Program-made: the position numbers and the translations under genes | The notes under the pieces: generated by a model | The model's database searches: none | Told to the model about the DNA's origin: nothing | Seen by the model: the letters and a program-made list of their open reading frames with translations, nothing else | Source of the DNA: Campylobacteraceae bacterium | GTDB taxonomy: Bacteria > Campylobacterota > Campylobacteria > Campylobacterales > Campylobacteraceae | NCBI GenBank assembly: GCA_031263195.1 | Contig: JAISGD010000022.1 | Location: forward strand, 103,329 to 167,328 | Length of the DNA stretch: 64,000 bases | Direction of reading: 5' to 3' | Part shown: positions 1 to 10,190 of the stretch, piece after piece | How positions within the stretch are numbered: the stretch's first letter is position 1 | How the letters are laid out: each line of letters begins with the position of its first letter

Positions 1-1
1 A

Positions 2-1174
2 GCGCTAAATTTCGAGGAAGCTTCAAGGCTTCGTGATATGCAAATCGCTATAAAAAACAGCGTACATGTAAGCCAAATTGATTTAGCGAAATTGGAAGAT
101 TTTGATATTTTCGCCGTATATATTGAGGGTAAAAACGCTTGCGCTTTGAGACTTTTCATAAGAGAGGGCAAAGTTACTTCATCAACACATACGATTTTAA
201 ATTCAACAAACGGATTTGATAAAGAGGAGCTTTATGAAAGACTCTTGTTTGAGTATTACACACCCGATATCCCGTATCTTGCGAAAAATATCTTAGTAGC
301 GGACGAGCTTGAAAACAGAAATGTTATAGCCGAAGCTTTAAAAGAGCGATGCGGACATAATTTCAACATCCAAAACGCGAAAATAGGCGACAAAAAAGCG
401 CTTTGTAATTTAGCGATAAAAAACGCGAAAGAGCTACTGTTATTCAATAAAAACGAGACAAAAATCACGCTTTTTGAATCTTTGCAAAATCTGCTTGAAC
501 TTGATAACACACCTTTTACGATTGAAACCTTTGACAACTCTCATTTGATGGGGGAAGCGAGCGTTGGAGCTATGATAACATGTAAAAACGGCAAATTCGC
601 AAAACAAAATTACCGCCATTATCATTTGCACGCTAAAGACGAATATTCGCAAATGAGAGAGCTTTTAAGCGAACGCGCCAAAAGATTTGACAAAGATGCC
701 ACGCCGGATTTGTGGCTCATTGATGGTGGCGAGACTTTAAGAAGTTTGGCTGAAGATATCTTGCAAAGCGTTGGCGCTAACGTGGACGTTGTGGCGATAG
801 CCAAAGAAAAAATCGACGCCAAAGCACATAGAGCAAAAGGAAGCGCGAACGATATCGTATATGTGAAAAAAGGGAAATTAAACTTAAGTGCAAATGACGA
901 AAGATTGCAATTTTTGCAAAGACTTCGCGACGAGGCGCACCGTTTCGCCATCTCATTTCATAGACAAACGAGGCAAAAAAGAGCAAATGAAAGCTCCGCT
1001 TTAAAGGCGGCTGGCTTAAATGACGCTATTATCAAAAAACTCATAGACTATTTTGGCACTTACGAGGCGATAAGAAACTCTGACGAAAAAACGCTAAACC
1101 AACTACTTTCAAAACGAGCGGCAAAAAAAGTGCTGGAAGTGATAACTTTGCAAAATAAAGACGAACCTCAATAA
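2..1174 (+). CDS. uvrC: UvrABC excinuclease subunit C, 3' part (5' end outside window)
   Basis: UvrC makes the two incisions beside a DNA lesion in nucleotide excision repair with UvrA and UvrB. The reading frame is open from base 2, so the ATG at 38 is internal. The first residues (LNFEEASRLRDMQ) are the UVR motif that contacts UvrB. The RNase H-like endonuclease domain follows, with FDNSHLMGE, LWLIDGGETL and RLRDEAHRFAISFHR carrying the expected acidic and His catalytic residues. The last 50 or so residues form a helix-hairpin-helix region. About 390 residues are present, so roughly a third (the GIY-YIG N-terminal nuclease) is missing. No frame damage is seen. Confidence 0.96.
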   Translation, partial: ALNFEEASRLRDMQIAIKNSVHVSQIDLAKLEDFDIFAVYIEGKNACALRLFIREGKVTSSTHTILNSTNGFDKEELYERLLFEYYTPDIPYLAKNILVADELENRNVIAEALKERCGHNFNIQNAKIGDKKALCNLAIKNAKELLLFNKNETKITLFESLQNLLELDNTPFTIETFDNSHLMGEASVGAMITCKNGKFAKQNYRHYHLHAKDEYSQMRELLSERAKRFDKDATPDLWLIDGGETLRSLAEDILQSVGANVDVVAIAKEKIDAKAHRAKGSANDIVYVKKGKLNLSANDERLQFLQRLRDEAHRFAISFHRQTRQKRANESSALKAAGLNDAIIKKLIDYFGTYEAIRNSDEKTLNQLLSKRAAKKVLEVITLQNKDEPQ

Positions 1175-1228
1175 AAATATTTCAATATTTCGCTAAAATA
1201 ACGTATTTAAATTTTTAAGGAATAGACA

Positions 1229-1558
1229 ATGACTAAAAATGAAAATGAATTTTTAGATAACGTTCTTTTAGAAGTTGTGCAACACAAAGATAAAGAGGTA
1301 GTTGATAAACTCAAAATATCCAACGAGAAGATAGAAAAATTTTATGAAAGAATACCAGGTTTACTTGAAAACGTTCCGTATACAGAAAATATAACTGAGC
1401 TGGTTAATAACATAGTTCAAGAGGAGAACAAAAAACTTCTTATGGAGTTAAACGAATATCTCGACGAAGTAGTTAAAAACAGAAAAAATCCTCTAATTCC
1501 CATTTGGATAGCGATGTTTGTTGTTTTTGCGCTCCAACTCTTTTTGCTGTTTTCGTAA
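1229..1558 (+). CDS. Small C-terminally membrane-anchored protein of unknown function
   Basis: I do not recognise this 109-residue protein. The first 85 residues are charged and helical, rich in Lys, Glu and Asn. The last 20 or so are one hydrophobic segment (IWIAMFVVFALQLFLLFS), and there is no signal peptide, so a tail-anchored cytoplasmic protein is likely. An AAGGA element lies about 8 bases before the ATG. It is convergent with the minus-strand genes at 1570-3953. Its anchor resembles that of the 107-residue protein at 3280-3603 (IALAVMFVLQIVILL), which suggests a functional or family link, but the soluble parts do not align clearly by eye. Confidence 0.7.
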   Translation: MTKNENEFLDNVLLEVVQHKDKEVVDKLKISNEKIEKFYERIPGLLENVPYTENITELVNNIVQEENKKLLMELNEYLDEVVKNRKNPLIPIWIAMFVVFALQLFLLFS

Positions 1559-1569
1559 GCTATCCCATC

Positions 1570-2523
1570 CTAATCATCCATCCTCCTAACATTATCGTCG
1601 TCATCTTTATCTTTGTTCGCCAATCTTTCTTGTTGTCTTGCTTCAAATAACTCTTCAGCTTCAAGTTCTTTTTCGAATTTTTCCAAATCTTCTTTTGTCG
1701 TGATAGGATTTAATATATAATCTTTCACATCTTCATCTGAAATTTCAAAGGTGTTTTGCAAGATAAGAAGTTTTTGAGTGAACTCTTCGGATAGAGTGTC
1801 TTGCTTAGTTATCTCTTTAGCGAAATTTATCATCTCTTGTGAAAGTTCTGTTTTTTGTTCTTGAGGGGATATTACAAAATTACCGTTTTTGTCTAAAAAC
1901 TTTTCGTCTTTGCTAACAAATGCTTTCCATTCGCTGTTTTCCAGTTTGTAACCTTTGTCTCCGTCTTTATTCAACACATATGTAATTCCTTCTTTGCAAT
2001 GCACTTGATCAAGACACATTTTGATATTCTCGGCAATTTTATCTTGAAGGGTATCATTCTCAAGCATCTTTAAGAATTCATCTTTATTTACTCCAAGCTG
2101 TTGTCTTAATTCTTCCATTACGTCGTGTATGGCGTCAGATAGTAAGCCTGAACCTTTTATGCCCGCTAATTCCCAAGAACCTCCTTTTTTTGTTAAAAAC
2201 GCGCCTACCGCTAAACTTGTTACCAAAGCACTGAAATAATATGCAGGTCTATCTTTGGCATCATTCCAAAGCGATTTAGCATACAACGGATATAATTCGT
2301 ATTCCTTAAGAGCTTCCCATAAAAATTTTCTCTCCTGATTAGCCTTATCCTGTTCTATGGATAGAGTAAGCCCGTCGTACATAACGCTTTCGCTCTGCTC
2401 CTGCCAATCCCTAAAGCCTGTCCATCTCGCCAAATAATCGCCAAAATTGTAAGCTCCCGTATGCACACTTTTCATGCCATCCAAAAAGTCAGTCAACCAA
2501 CTTCCGTCTTTCTCCTTAGCCAT
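1570..2523 (-). CDS. Hypothetical protein, 317 residues, with one hydrophobic segment
   Basis: Unrecognised. No signal peptide is seen. The N-terminal 90 residues are rich in Trp and Tyr (SWLTDFLDG, YLARWTGFRDWQEQ). A hydrophobic stretch near residues 95-110 (YYFSALVTSLAVGAF) precedes a Gly/Ser-rich turn, and the C-terminal half is acidic and helical, ending in a run of Asp and Arg. A GGAG lies 5-8 bases upstream of the ATG. The gene follows the zinc-ribbon gene with 3 bases between them, so they are probably co-transcribed. Two Cys (MCLDQVHCKEG) are spaced closely enough to pair or bind metal. It may be an effector or scaffold of the neighbouring membrane proteins, but nothing proves it. Confidence 0.65.
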   Translation of the reverse strand: MAKEKDGSWLTDFLDGMKSVHTGAYNFGDYLARWTGFRDWQEQSESVMYDGLTLSIEQDKANQERKFLWEALKEYELYPLYAKSLWNDAKDRPAYYFSALVTSLAVGAFLTKKGGSWELAGIKGSGLLSDAIHDVMEELRQQLGVNKDEFLKMLENDTLQDKIAENIKMCLDQVHCKEGITYVLNKDGDKGYKLENSEWKAFVSKDEKFLDKNGNFVISPQEQKTELSQEMINFAKEITKQDTLSEEFTQKLLILQNTFEISDEDVKDYILNPITTKEDLEKFEKELEAEELFEARQQERLANKDKDDDDNVRRMDD

Positions 2524-2526
2524 CGT

Positions 2527-3255
2527 CTACTCCTTATCATTGATTTTATCTATTGAAGATAGTGTTGCAAATATAAACTCGAACAAAGTAACCCATATTA
2601 CCGCAGTCATTGCAATCGCAATAGTAAACTGTAAAAACCCGTTCATTTTAGGAAAGAGAGCGTCAATAGCAGCCAAATTAGCAAGAAACATGAAAAGCAA
2701 GAAAAAACCTGTAGTAAATTCCACAAAAAAAGAGGGCAAGAAAGTGATTTTATTCGAAATTTTATATTTGCATCCACACTCTTTACATATAGCAATATTT
2801 TTCTCTTTGAAAAAGAAAATATCTCTAATTCCTCTTGTTTTCCAAATTTTATGACCACACTCTTGACATTTGAATGTCAAAAACGATTTAATCTCTTTTA
2901 CGCTGTTGTCTATCTTTTTAACTGAAGAGAGTATTGTGAATATAAATGAAGCTAAAAATAACATCACTATCATAGGCGTTACGACTGAAATTACTATCTT
3001 TAAAATAAACATTTTAGATATAAAAGTATCTAAAGTTCTTGTGAAAAAAATAAAAAGAACTGTTCCCAAAGCTATTAAAATCACATATATAAGCAAAGTA
3101 AGCAACCAATGAGTTTTTTGCGGTATTTCGTATCTGCATTTGCATCTCTTACATGTAACGATTTTACCTCGTTTGAGGAAAAAAATATCTCTTATTCCTC
3201 TCATTTTCCAAACTCTGTTTCCGCACTCTTCGCATTTGAATGTTAGCAGTGGCAT
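2527..3255 (-). CDS. Membrane protein with two tandem zinc-ribbon/two-TM units
   Basis: The 242 residues are an internal duplication. Each half starts with a zinc-ribbon-like unit (FKCEECGNRVWKMRGIRDIF...CKRCKC and FKCQECGHKIWKTRGIRDIF...CKECGC), that is CxxC, 23 residues, CxxC, and then about two membrane segments. The spacing resembles the short 'cxxc_20_cxxc' type of membrane-linked ribbon proteins, though that match is from memory. The cysteines would bind Zn at the cytoplasmic face. AAGGA lies upstream of the ATG. It is the first gene of a two-gene unit with the 317-residue protein. Function unknown. Confidence 0.7.
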   Translation of the reverse strand: MPLLTFKCEECGNRVWKMRGIRDIFFLKRGKIVTCKRCKCRYEIPQKTHWLLTLLIYVILIALGTVLFIFFTRTLDTFISKMFILKIVISVVTPMIVMLFLASFIFTILSSVKKIDNSVKEIKSFLTFKCQECGHKIWKTRGIRDIFFFKEKNIAICKECGCKYKISNKITFLPSFFVEFTTGFFLLFMFLANLAAIDALFPKMNGFLQFTIAIAMTAVIWVTLFEFIFATLSSIDKINDKE

Positions 3256-3279
3256 TTTTGTCCTTTGGTATATATAATA

Positions 3280-3603
3280 TCATCTTAATCGCAACAATAT
3301 AACTATCTGCAACACAAACATAACAGCAAGAGCGATATAAGTGCAGGTAATCTCTTTTTTGTAGTTTAAAACTTTGTTTAATATAATGTTTTCTATTTCA
3401 TTCTCAAACTCATTGTATTGTTTTTGAAAGCTGTATCCTAGTAGATATTCTACATAATTTTTATATTCGCTTTGGGCTGAAATTTTATTGGAAATACTTT
3501 TGGCGTTTTTCGCGAAATCTTTATATTCGTCTCTATGTTTTTCTATATTGTTTGAAACTTTTGGGATGATACGTGACGCGAATATTGATTTTATATTTTT
3601 CAT
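3280..3603 (-). CDS. Small tail-anchored protein of unknown function
   Basis: 107 residues, unrecognised. It has a basic, helical soluble part (many Lys, Asn, Tyr and Glu) and a single C-terminal hydrophobic anchor at about residues 86-105, ending LLRLR. There is no signal peptide. AGAAGG precedes the ATG. It starts 11 bases after the gene at 3615-3953, on the same strand, and is followed by the zinc-ribbon gene, so the four minus-strand genes may form one transcript. The anchor resembles that of the plus-strand protein at 1229-1558. Confidence 0.65.
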   Translation of the reverse strand: MKNIKSIFASRIIPKVSNNIEKHRDEYKDFAKNAKSISNKISAQSEYKNYVEYLLGYSFQKQYNEFENEIENIILNKVLNYKKEITCTYIALAVMFVLQIVILLRLR

Positions 3604-3614
3604 GAAAAACCTTC

Positions 3615-3953
3615 TTAAAATATATATTGTTTTACAAAAGATATTAGCAACAATAAAAAGATAAAGGCTATAACCATATAAAGATAATTAAAGCGAGAAT
3701 CCGACGATATGAGATCCGGGACTATTGTTCTTATTTCATACATTAATTTCTCGCTTCTCTCTTTAGCTTCGTCAAAAATAAAACTTGTTATATTCATAGA
3801 ATATTTTTTATCCTTAGTTGTGTCCGTAATACTATTTTCTTCAAAACTAATCTCTTTTTGTCTCTCCGATAATAAAGTATTTGTCTCTTCATCTATTAAA
3901 CTTAGTTCTTGTTTGATATTTGACATTTGTTCTTTGTAGATTTCGATTTGCAT
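3615..3953 (-). CDS. Small tail-anchored protein with coiled-coil N-terminus
   Basis: 112 residues, unrecognised. Residues 1-35 have the heptad-like pattern of a short coiled coil (QIEIYKEQMSNIKQELSLIDEE). A polar middle section follows, then one hydrophobic C-terminal segment (YMVIAFIFLLLLISFVKQYIF). TAAGGAG lies 6 bases before the ATG, a strong ribosome site. It is the first gene of the minus-strand group 3953 to 1570. Together with the 107- and 109-residue proteins it makes three single-anchor proteins in under 3 kb, which suggests a membrane complex. Confidence 0.65.
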   Translation of the reverse strand: MQIEIYKEQMSNIKQELSLIDEETNTLLSERQKEISFEENSITDTTKDKKYSMNITSFIFDEAKERSEKLMYEIRTIVPDLISSDSRFNYLYMVIAFIFLLLLISFVKQYIF

Positions 3954-4260
3954 AAAAATCTCCTTATTAGGAATATTGTAAAGAGTATTGAAACGTTTTT
4001 CTCGGAGTATTATATATCGTTTTACCGTTTATTGAGTTCAAATTATTACTTTTGTTAATGAAATTATTGTTTTTTTGTAACTTTTGAGAGTTTTTGGAGG
4101 TAGAACTTAACCCGCAATACCTATTAAAATCATTTATAGCTTTTGCGCGTTATATTAATATAATTTTACGAGATTTAGACTATCTTTTTGCTTTTTAAAA
4201 CTTTAAGATATTCGGAGTAGAATTACGGTTTTGCAAAAATACTACCTTCAGGAATCATTA
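3954..4260. other. AT-rich divergent intergenic region
   Basis: About 300 bases between the minus-strand unknown cluster and the MFS gene. It should hold promoters in both directions. TTTTAAAACTTTAAGATATTC near 4194-4213 and TTATATTAATATAATTTTA near 4150-4168 are AT-rich enough for -10 elements, but no clear -35/-10 pair stands out. No open frame of note. Confidence 0.4.
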
Positions 4261-5415
4261 ATGATATTTACAAAAAATTTCACATATGTCGCTTTGATAA
4301 ATTTTTTCGTTTTAACGGCGTATTACATGCTGTTTGTCATAAGCGTACCGTATGCTGTGAGCAAATTTCAAGCAAGCAACAGTCTTGGCGGATTTGCGGC
4401 GGGTCTTATACTTATCGGATGTTTATGCGGGCGATTTATAGCGGGTAGAATAGTCCTTTCCTTAGGATTTAAAAAACTAATTTTTATCGGAATTGGCATA
4501 TATATCTTAAGTCTCGCTTCATATCTCGCGGTCGATAATCTCTATTTTTTTATGACGGTGCGTTTTATAAACGGCATCGGGATAGGCTGTATCGGAACGG
4601 TTGCCAGTGTGCTTGTGGTTCATATAATACCAAAAGAGTTGCACGGTCAGGGAATAAATTACTTTAGTTTAAGCGCGGTTATAGCTATGGCGATAGGTCC
4701 ATTTTTGGCGATATATATGATGCTACATGTAAGCTTTTATACGATATTTATATTTTGTCTTGCCGTTGGAGTAGTAAGTTTTGTTTTCGCTCTTTTTGTC
4801 TCATATCCGCATATTGAAAATTCGGACGAGAAAAAAAGCTCTTTTAGTTTGGCGAATTATATCTCTTACGCCGTTTTGCCCGTGTCTGTCGTAACTATGC
4901 TTGTTGTGGCAGGGTATGGCAGTTTGCAAGCTTTTTTACCGATGTACGCTGAAAATATCAGTCTTTCAAAAACAGCCGGCATATTTTTTCTGGTATACGC
5001 GGCAGCCGCATTTATATCGCGTCCGTTTACCGGCAAAACTTTTGATAAAAGGGGTGCAAATATCATTATATATCCCTCTTTGGTTTTTACATGTATCGGA
5101 TTTATACTGCTGTATTTAGCTAAAACGCCCGCTTTAATGCTCCTGTCCGCACTCTTTTTAGGACTTGGTATAGCGAACTTTCAAACCGCCATACAAACCG
5201 TATGTATCAAACTTGTTAAAGGTCGCTCAGTTTCTCAAGCTATGTCTACATATTTTATTTTTATGGATTTGGGTATAGGTGCGGGACCTTATCTATACGG
5301 ACTTTTGGTGCCGTATATAAACTTTGACGGACTGTTTGCGGGTGCGGCTATAGTTACAATTATATGTATATTTTTATATTATCTCGTGTATGGGAAAAAA
5401 GCTTATACTCTATAG
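4261..5415 (+). CDS. MFS exporter (AraJ-like, 12 membrane segments)
   Basis: A drug/metabolite exporter of the major facilitator superfamily, about 384 residues. Hydrophobic segments run from residue 8 to the end with the MFS pattern: a Gly-rich RFIAGRIVLSLGFKKL loop after segment 2 (motif A region), an RFINGIGIGCIGTVASVLV segment 4, and RPFTGKTFDKRG as the repeated motif A in the second half. A TTG at 4231 would add ten residues, but it lies 13 bases from the nearest GGAG; the ATG at 4261 has AGGA at a better distance and is preferred. The substrate is not predictable. It precedes the copper operon but is separated by about 85 bases and need not be part of it. Confidence 0.85.
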   Translation: MIFTKNFTYVALINFFVLTAYYMLFVISVPYAVSKFQASNSLGGFAAGLILIGCLCGRFIAGRIVLSLGFKKLIFIGIGIYILSLASYLAVDNLYFFMTVRFINGIGIGCIGTVASVLVVHIIPKELHGQGINYFSLSAVIAMAIGPFLAIYMMLHVSFYTIFIFCLAVGVVSFVFALFVSYPHIENSDEKKSSFSLANYISYAVLPVSVVTMLVVAGYGSLQAFLPMYAENISLSKTAGIFFLVYAAAAFISRPFTGKTFDKRGANIIIYPSLVFTCIGFILLYLAKTPALMLLSALFLGLGIANFQTAIQTVCIKLVKGRSVSQAMSTYFIFMDLGIGAGPYLYGLLVPYINFDGLFAGAAIVTIICIFLYYLVYGKKAYTL

Positions 5416-5501
5416 CTTTATGACAAAAATGTAATTTTCATACCACGCTTTTGCCAAAATAAATCTGCTAAACTTTTGCAATTTCTTTCAAAGGATTTAG
5501 T

Positions 5502-5834
5502 ATGAAAAGATTTGAAACGGCGGTTTTAGCTATTTTTTTATCGGCATTTCCGATATTGGCTCAGCACTCTCACGAACATCACAATACCGAAACAAAGCAG
5601 ATGCGAACTAATAATGTTTTCTCAAAAGGAGTTGTTAAAGGCATAGATTTTGAAAATAAAAAAATCACGATTGAGCACGAAGCTATAGAAGTTCTCTCGT
5701 GGCCCGCGATGACTATGCGATTTACGTTTGAGGATGAAAATCTTGTAAAAGATTTAAAAGAGGGAGACAGTATAGAGTTTCTTTTTGTACAGCAAGGAAA
5801 AATCTCGCTTCTTAAAAGCGTAAAGAAGATATGA
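5502..5834 (+). CDS. cusF: Periplasmic copper/silver-binding protein, CusF-like
   Basis: CusF is a periplasmic metallochaperone that hands Cu(I)/Ag(I) to the CusB adaptor. Residues 1-20 are a signal peptide, followed by a His-rich stretch (QHSHEHH) that may bind metal. The mature domain carries the CusF ligand set with exact family spacing: His59, Trp67, Met70 and Met72 in SWPAMTMRF, matching E. coli His36/Trp44/Met47/Met49. AAAGGA precedes the ATG. The stop overlaps the cusB start (ATGA), so the two are translationally coupled. At 110 residues it is the usual length. It heads a cusF-B-A-R-S gene run. Confidence 0.93.
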   Translation: MKRFETAVLAIFLSAFPILAQHSHEHHNTETKQMRTNNVFSKGVVKGIDFENKKITIEHEAIEVLSWPAMTMRFTFEDENLVKDLKEGDSIEFLFVQQGKISLLKSVKKI

Positions 5835-7006
5835 GAAACGTAAAGATAGCCGCGTTTGTCGTATTGTCAAATATTTTAGTTTTTTTCGCGGCTCAGGCTT
5901 ATTTTAACCCATCACATGTAGAGCAAAAACCAAAAGAGCTGCAAATACTTTTTTGGTACGACCCGATGTATCCTAATACTAAATTTGACGCTCCCGGACC
6001 CTCTCCTTTTATGGATATGGATTTGGTGCCAAAATACGCGGATGAGGAACAGATGTTTGAAGGCGTCAAAATAGACCCCGTTCAAACGCAAAACTTAGCT
6101 CTTCGCACGCAAAAAGCACATTTTGGAAACCTCGTATTTTCTCAAAGCGCGAGCGCTAATTTGGATTATAACAACCATAGTTTAGTTATTATTCAACCGC
6201 GAGCGGATGGATTTGTTGAAAAATCGTACGCTTTTAACGCAGGGGATAGCGTCAAAAAAGGCGACGCGCTTATAGATATCACGGTACCCGAATGGGTAGA
6301 AGCGCAAAGCGAATATCTTTTCTCAAAAAATAAAAGTGTGCTGGAGCGTTTAAGGCTTTTGGGAATGCCGCGAGAAGCTATACAAACGCTGCAAAAAACG
6401 CTCAAAATTCAAACAAAATTTACTATAAAATCTCCAATAGACGGCGTCATCACCGCGTACGATTTAAGAGATGGGATGAACTTCTCAAAAGATAAGATAG
6501 TAGCCGTAATCCAAAGCGTCTCGCCGATATGGATAAACGCTTTCGTGCCCGAATCCCTAACCTCTTTCATTAATGAAAAAAGTGAGTTTAGCGTATATAT
6601 CCCATCCTTAAAACAAGAGTTTAATCTGCTACATGTAGAGGTTTTGCCAAGCGTAAATCAAATCACCAAAACTTTAAACTTAAGAGCGGAAATAGACAAT
6701 GAAAAAGGTATCTTAAAGCCCGGTATGAACGCATATGTAAATATAAAAACAAAAAGCGATACAATGCTCTTAATTCCTTCAAGCGCGGTAATAGACACCG
6801 GCAACGAACAACGCGTAATTACCGTTGGCGACAACAAGACGTTTGTGCCAAAACTTATAAAAATACTTGGCGAATCAAACGGATTTACGGCGGTTTTGGG
6901 TTTAAACGAGAACGAGAGCGTCGTGCAAACGGGTGTATTTTTGATAGATTCAGAAGCTGATATAGCGGGTGCCCTTGATAGAATGAGAAAAATCGACAAT
7001 GATTGA
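5831..7006 (+). CDS. cusB: CusB-like RND periplasmic adaptor for Cu/Ag efflux
   Basis: The membrane-fusion protein links the inner-membrane RND pump to an outer-membrane channel. The N-terminus (about residues 1-22) is a signal or anchor. The heavy-metal-binding segment [15 protein letters not shown]...[10 protein letters not shown] holds the three Met that in E. coli CusB accept Cu from CusF. Lipoyl-like, hairpin and beta-barrel domains follow ([18 protein letters not shown]). At 391 residues it is the normal length. It overlaps cusF by 4 bases and cusA by 8. The hairpin is short, as is typical for metal RND adaptors. Confidence 0.93.
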   Translation: MRNVKIAAFVVLSNILVFFAAQAYFNPSHVEQKPKELQILFWYDPMYPNTKFDAPGPSPFMDMDLVPKYADEEQMFEGVKIDPVQTQNLALRTQKAHFGNLVFSQSASANLDYNNHSLVIIQPRADGFVEKSYAFNAGDSVKKGDALIDITVPEWVEAQSEYLFSKNKSVLERLRLLGMPREAIQTLQKTLKIQTKFTIKSPIDGVITAYDLRDGMNFSKDKIVAVIQSVSPIWINAFVPESLTSFINEKSEFSVYIPSLKQEFNLLHVEVLPSVNQITKTLNLRAEIDNEKGILKPGMNAYVNIKTKSDTMLLIPSSAVIDTGNEQRVITVGDNKTFVPKLIKILGESNGFTAVLGLNENESVVQTGVFLIDSEADIAGALDRMRKIDND

Positions 7007-10000
7007 ATATATCATTAAAGCCTCCATAAAAAACCGCTTTTTAGTAATCACGGGCTTAGTTTTTTTGACTATTTTTGGCATTTGGACAATTCGAAACACT
7101 CCCATCGACGCTTTGCCGGATTTGTCAGACACGCAAGTTATAGTGCAGGCAAGCTACCCTTCTCAAGCCCCTCAAATCGTTGAAAATCAGATAACCTACC
7201 CTCTTTCAACGCTTATGCTATCGGTTCCGGGAGCAAAAACCGTAAGAGGCTTTTCATCGTTTGGAGAATCTTTCATATATATTATTTTTGAAGATGGCAC
7301 GGATTTATATTGGGCAAGATCGCGCGTTTTGGAATACCTAAATCAAGCCAAACTTCCGGCAGGAGTTACGGCGCAAATAGGACCTGATGCCACAGGAATA
7401 GGCTGGATTTACGAATATGTTTTGGTAGATAAGACAAACAGTTATGACTTATCAGAACTTAGAAGTTTGCAAGATTGGTTTTTAAAATTTGAACTTAAAA
7501 CTATCCCAAACGTCGCCGAAGTGGCGTCTATAGGCGGCGTTGTTAAAGAGTATCAAATAGCTGTAGAACCGCAAAAATTAGCCCAATACAATATACCGCT
7601 TTCCAACGTCAAACAATCTCTCGACAAATCAAATCAAGAGATGGGAGGTTCTGTCGTTGAATTGGCAGAAGCTGAGTATATGGTTCGAGCGAGCGGATAT
7701 TTAAGCTCTTTGGAAGACTTTGACAATATCGTTTTAAAAACGGACGAAAACGGAGCGAGCGTATATCTCAAAGATGTCGCGAGAATTTCCACAGGCGCGC
7801 AAATGAGACGAGGAATCGGCGAATTTAACGGCGAAGGAGAGACGGCTGGAGGCATTATACTCATACGTTCGGGTAAAAACACAAAAGAGGTTATATCACA
7901 AATAAAAGATAAATTACAATCGCTAAAATCCAGCCTGCCAAAAGGCGTGGAGATAGTAACGGTTTACGATAGAAGCGAACTTATAGATAGAGCCATTGAC
8001 AATTTAACCTCAAAGCTAATTGAGGAGTTTATCGTAGTTGCGCTTGTTTGCATATTGTTTTTATGGCATATGCGCTCGGCGTTTGTAGCCATCATCTCAT
8101 TGCCGCTTGGAGTTTTTGCCGCGTTTATAGTTATGTATTTTCAAGGCATTAACGCGAATATTATGTCTTTAGGCGGAATAGCCATCGCTATAGGCGCTAT
8201 GGTAGACGCTGCTATAGTTATGGTGGAAAACGCTCATAAAAAGATTGAAAAACGCTTACATGTAAACCAACCGCTCTCATCAAAAGAACGGTGGAATTTG
8301 ATAGCGGAAGCTTCCATAGAGGTAGGACCTGCTCTATTTATCAGTCTGCTTATCATAACTTTATCTTTTATTCCCATTTTTACGCTTGAGGGCGAAGAGG
8401 GAAGATTATTTAAGCCGCTGGCGTTTACCAAAACTTACTCTATGGCGGGAGCCGCTATACTTGCCGTTACCGCGATACCGATATTGATGGGTTATTGGAT
8501 AAGAGGTAAAATTCCAAAAGAGAGCCAAAATCCGTTAAATAGCTTTCTTATCAAAATATATCATCCGGCTTTGACTCTTGTGCTTAGATACCCAAAAATT
8601 ACGATACTTGTAGCTTTACTCGCTCTATCGACTATTGTTGTACCGCTTAAAAAAATAGGCGGAGAGTTTTTGCCTCGAATAAACGAAGGTGATTTACTAT
8701 ATATGCCTTCCACGCTTCCTGGTATCTCTTCCGCTGAAGCCGCGAGATTGCTTCAAAACAGCGATAAACTTATAAAAACGTTGCCGGAAGTTGAGAGCGT
8801 GTTTGGTAAAGCAGGACGCGCGGAGAGCGCGACGGATCCCGCACCTATGTCGATGATAGAAACGGTTATCAAGTTAAAACCTCAAAATGAGTGGCGAGAG
8901 GGTATGGACATAGATAAAATAATAAAAGAACTTGACGAAAGAGTACGATTTCCGGGAGTCGCAAATTTGTGGGTATTCCCCATAAGAAGCCGAATAGATA
9001 TGCTCTCAACCGGCGTAAAAAGTCCTATAGGCGTAAAAATCTCGGGCGCGAATTTGGAAGAGATTGATAAAGCGGCAACACAAATTCAAGATATTAGCAA
9101 AAAGGTTGAAGGCGTTACTTCCGCGCTTGCCGAAAAATTGGTCGGCGGACGCTACATAGATATGGATATCAAAAGAGAGAAAGCGAGCAGATACGCGATG
9201 AGTATAGACGACGTTCAGCTTTTTGTCTCTTTGGCTATAGGCGGGGAGATAGTAGGACAAAGCGTCGAAGGAGTCGCCAGATATCCGATAAATATACGTT
9301 ATCCGCAAAATTATCGCAATAGCGTGGAAGCGTTGAAAAAACTGCCGATATTAACCCCTATGGGTCAGCAAATCACGCTTGAAGACGTCGCGGATATCAA
9401 AATAACTTCGGGCACTCCCATGTTAAAAAGCGAAAACGCTCGTCCTGCCAGCTGGGTTTATATAGACGCCAGAAACAGAGATATAGTGTCGGTAGTTGAG
9501 GATTTGAAAGCATTGATTGCCCAAGAGGTTAAAAGTGAAGGCATTAGTATCTCTTATACTGGTCAATTTGAGCTTTTGCAAAGAGCGAATCAAAAACTCA
9601 AATTAATGATACCTTTTACATTCGCTATCATATTTATCTTGCTATATCTTGCTTTTAAGCGATTTAGCGAAGCGTTACTGATTATTCTTACCATACCTTT
9701 CGCACTAATAGGAAGTTTTTGGTTTTTGTATTTGCAAAATTATAATTTTTCCGTAGCCACAGGCACAGGATTTATCGCGTTAGCAGGACTTGCGGCAGAA
9801 TTTGGAGTAGTTATGCTGATATATTTAAAGCAAGCTATTAAAAATCATCCGAAATTTGCAGACACATCAAAGATGAGCGAAAAAGATTTGGACGAAGCTT
9901 TATATGAGGGGGCAGTTTTGAGAGTACGTCCTAAAGCTATGACGGTTACCGTTATCGTAGTAGGACTTTTGCCGATTTTGCTTGGGCATGGCGCGGGTTC

Positions 10001-10136
10001 TGAAGTAATGAGCGCGATAGCCGCTCCAATGATAGGCGGAATGATAACGGCTCCTTTGTTGTCTATGTTCATTATACCTGCCGCTTATAAAATTTTGAAA
10101 ATGTCAAAAATCAAAATGGAAACTGAAAACGATTAA
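6999..10136 (+). CDS. cusA: CusA-like heavy-metal RND efflux pump
   Basis: An inner-membrane proton-driven pump (HME-RND family) that exports Cu(I)/Ag(I) from the periplasm. The 1045 residues match the family length, with 12 predicted membrane segments and two large periplasmic loops. The three-methionine site that defines copper/silver pumps is visible in [25 protein letters not shown] and [12 protein letters not shown]. The segment-4 region [20 protein letters not shown] carries the acidic proton-relay residues. Long stretches look close to E. coli CusA by memory. It overlaps cusB by 8 bases. No outer-membrane partner (CusC/TolC) is encoded nearby. Confidence 0.95.
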   Translation: MIEYIIKASIKNRFLVITGLVFLTIFGIWTIRNTPIDALPDLSDTQVIVQASYPSQAPQIVENQITYPLSTLMLSVPGAKTVRGFSSFGESFIYIIFEDGTDLYWARSRVLEYLNQAKLPAGVTAQIGPDATGIGWIYEYVLVDKTNSYDLSELRSLQDWFLKFELKTIPNVAEVASIGGVVKEYQIAVEPQKLAQYNIPLSNVKQSLDKSNQEMGGSVVELAEAEYMVRASGYLSSLEDFDNIVLKTDENGASVYLKDVARISTGAQMRRGIGEFNGEGETAGGIILIRSGKNTKEVISQIKDKLQSLKSSLPKGVEIVTVYDRSELIDRAIDNLTSKLIEEFIVVALVCILFLWHMRSAFVAIISLPLGVFAAFIVMYFQGINANIMSLGGIAIAIGAMVDAAIVMVENAHKKIEKRLHVNQPLSSKERWNLIAEASIEVGPALFISLLIITLSFIPIFTLEGEEGRLFKPLAFTKTYSMAGAAILAVTAIPILMGYWIRGKIPKESQNPLNSFLIKIYHPALTLVLRYPKITILVALLALSTIVVPLKKIGGEFLPRINEGDLLYMPSTLPGISSAEAARLLQNSDKLIKTLPEVESVFGKAGRAESATDPAPMSMIETVIKLKPQNEWREGMDIDKIIKELDERVRFPGVANLWVFPIRSRIDMLSTGVKSPIGVKISGANLEEIDKAATQIQDISKKVEGVTSALAEKLVGGRYIDMDIKREKASRYAMSIDDVQLFVSLAIGGEIVGQSVEGVARYPINIRYPQNYRNSVEALKKLPILTPMGQQITLEDVADIKITSGTPMLKSENARPASWVYIDARNRDIVSVVEDLKALIAQEVKSEGISISYTGQFELLQRANQKLKLMIPFTFAIIFILLYLAFKRFSEALLIILTIPFALIGSFWFLYLQNYNFSVATGTGFIALAGLAAEFGVVMLIYLKQAIKNHPKFADTSKMSEKDLDEALYEGAVLRVRPKAMTVTVIVVGLLPILLGHGAGSEVMSAIAAPMIGGMITAPLLSMFIIPAAYKILKMSKIKMETEND

Positions 10137-10190
10137 CAATTTCGCGCATATTTTAGTATAATCTGTATTTGACGTTTTAAAGGAGATACC

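Noticed and set aside
4231..4260. TTG start adding ten residues to the MFS protein
   Set aside because: The only GGAG is too far away; the ATG at 4261 has AGGA at a good distance.
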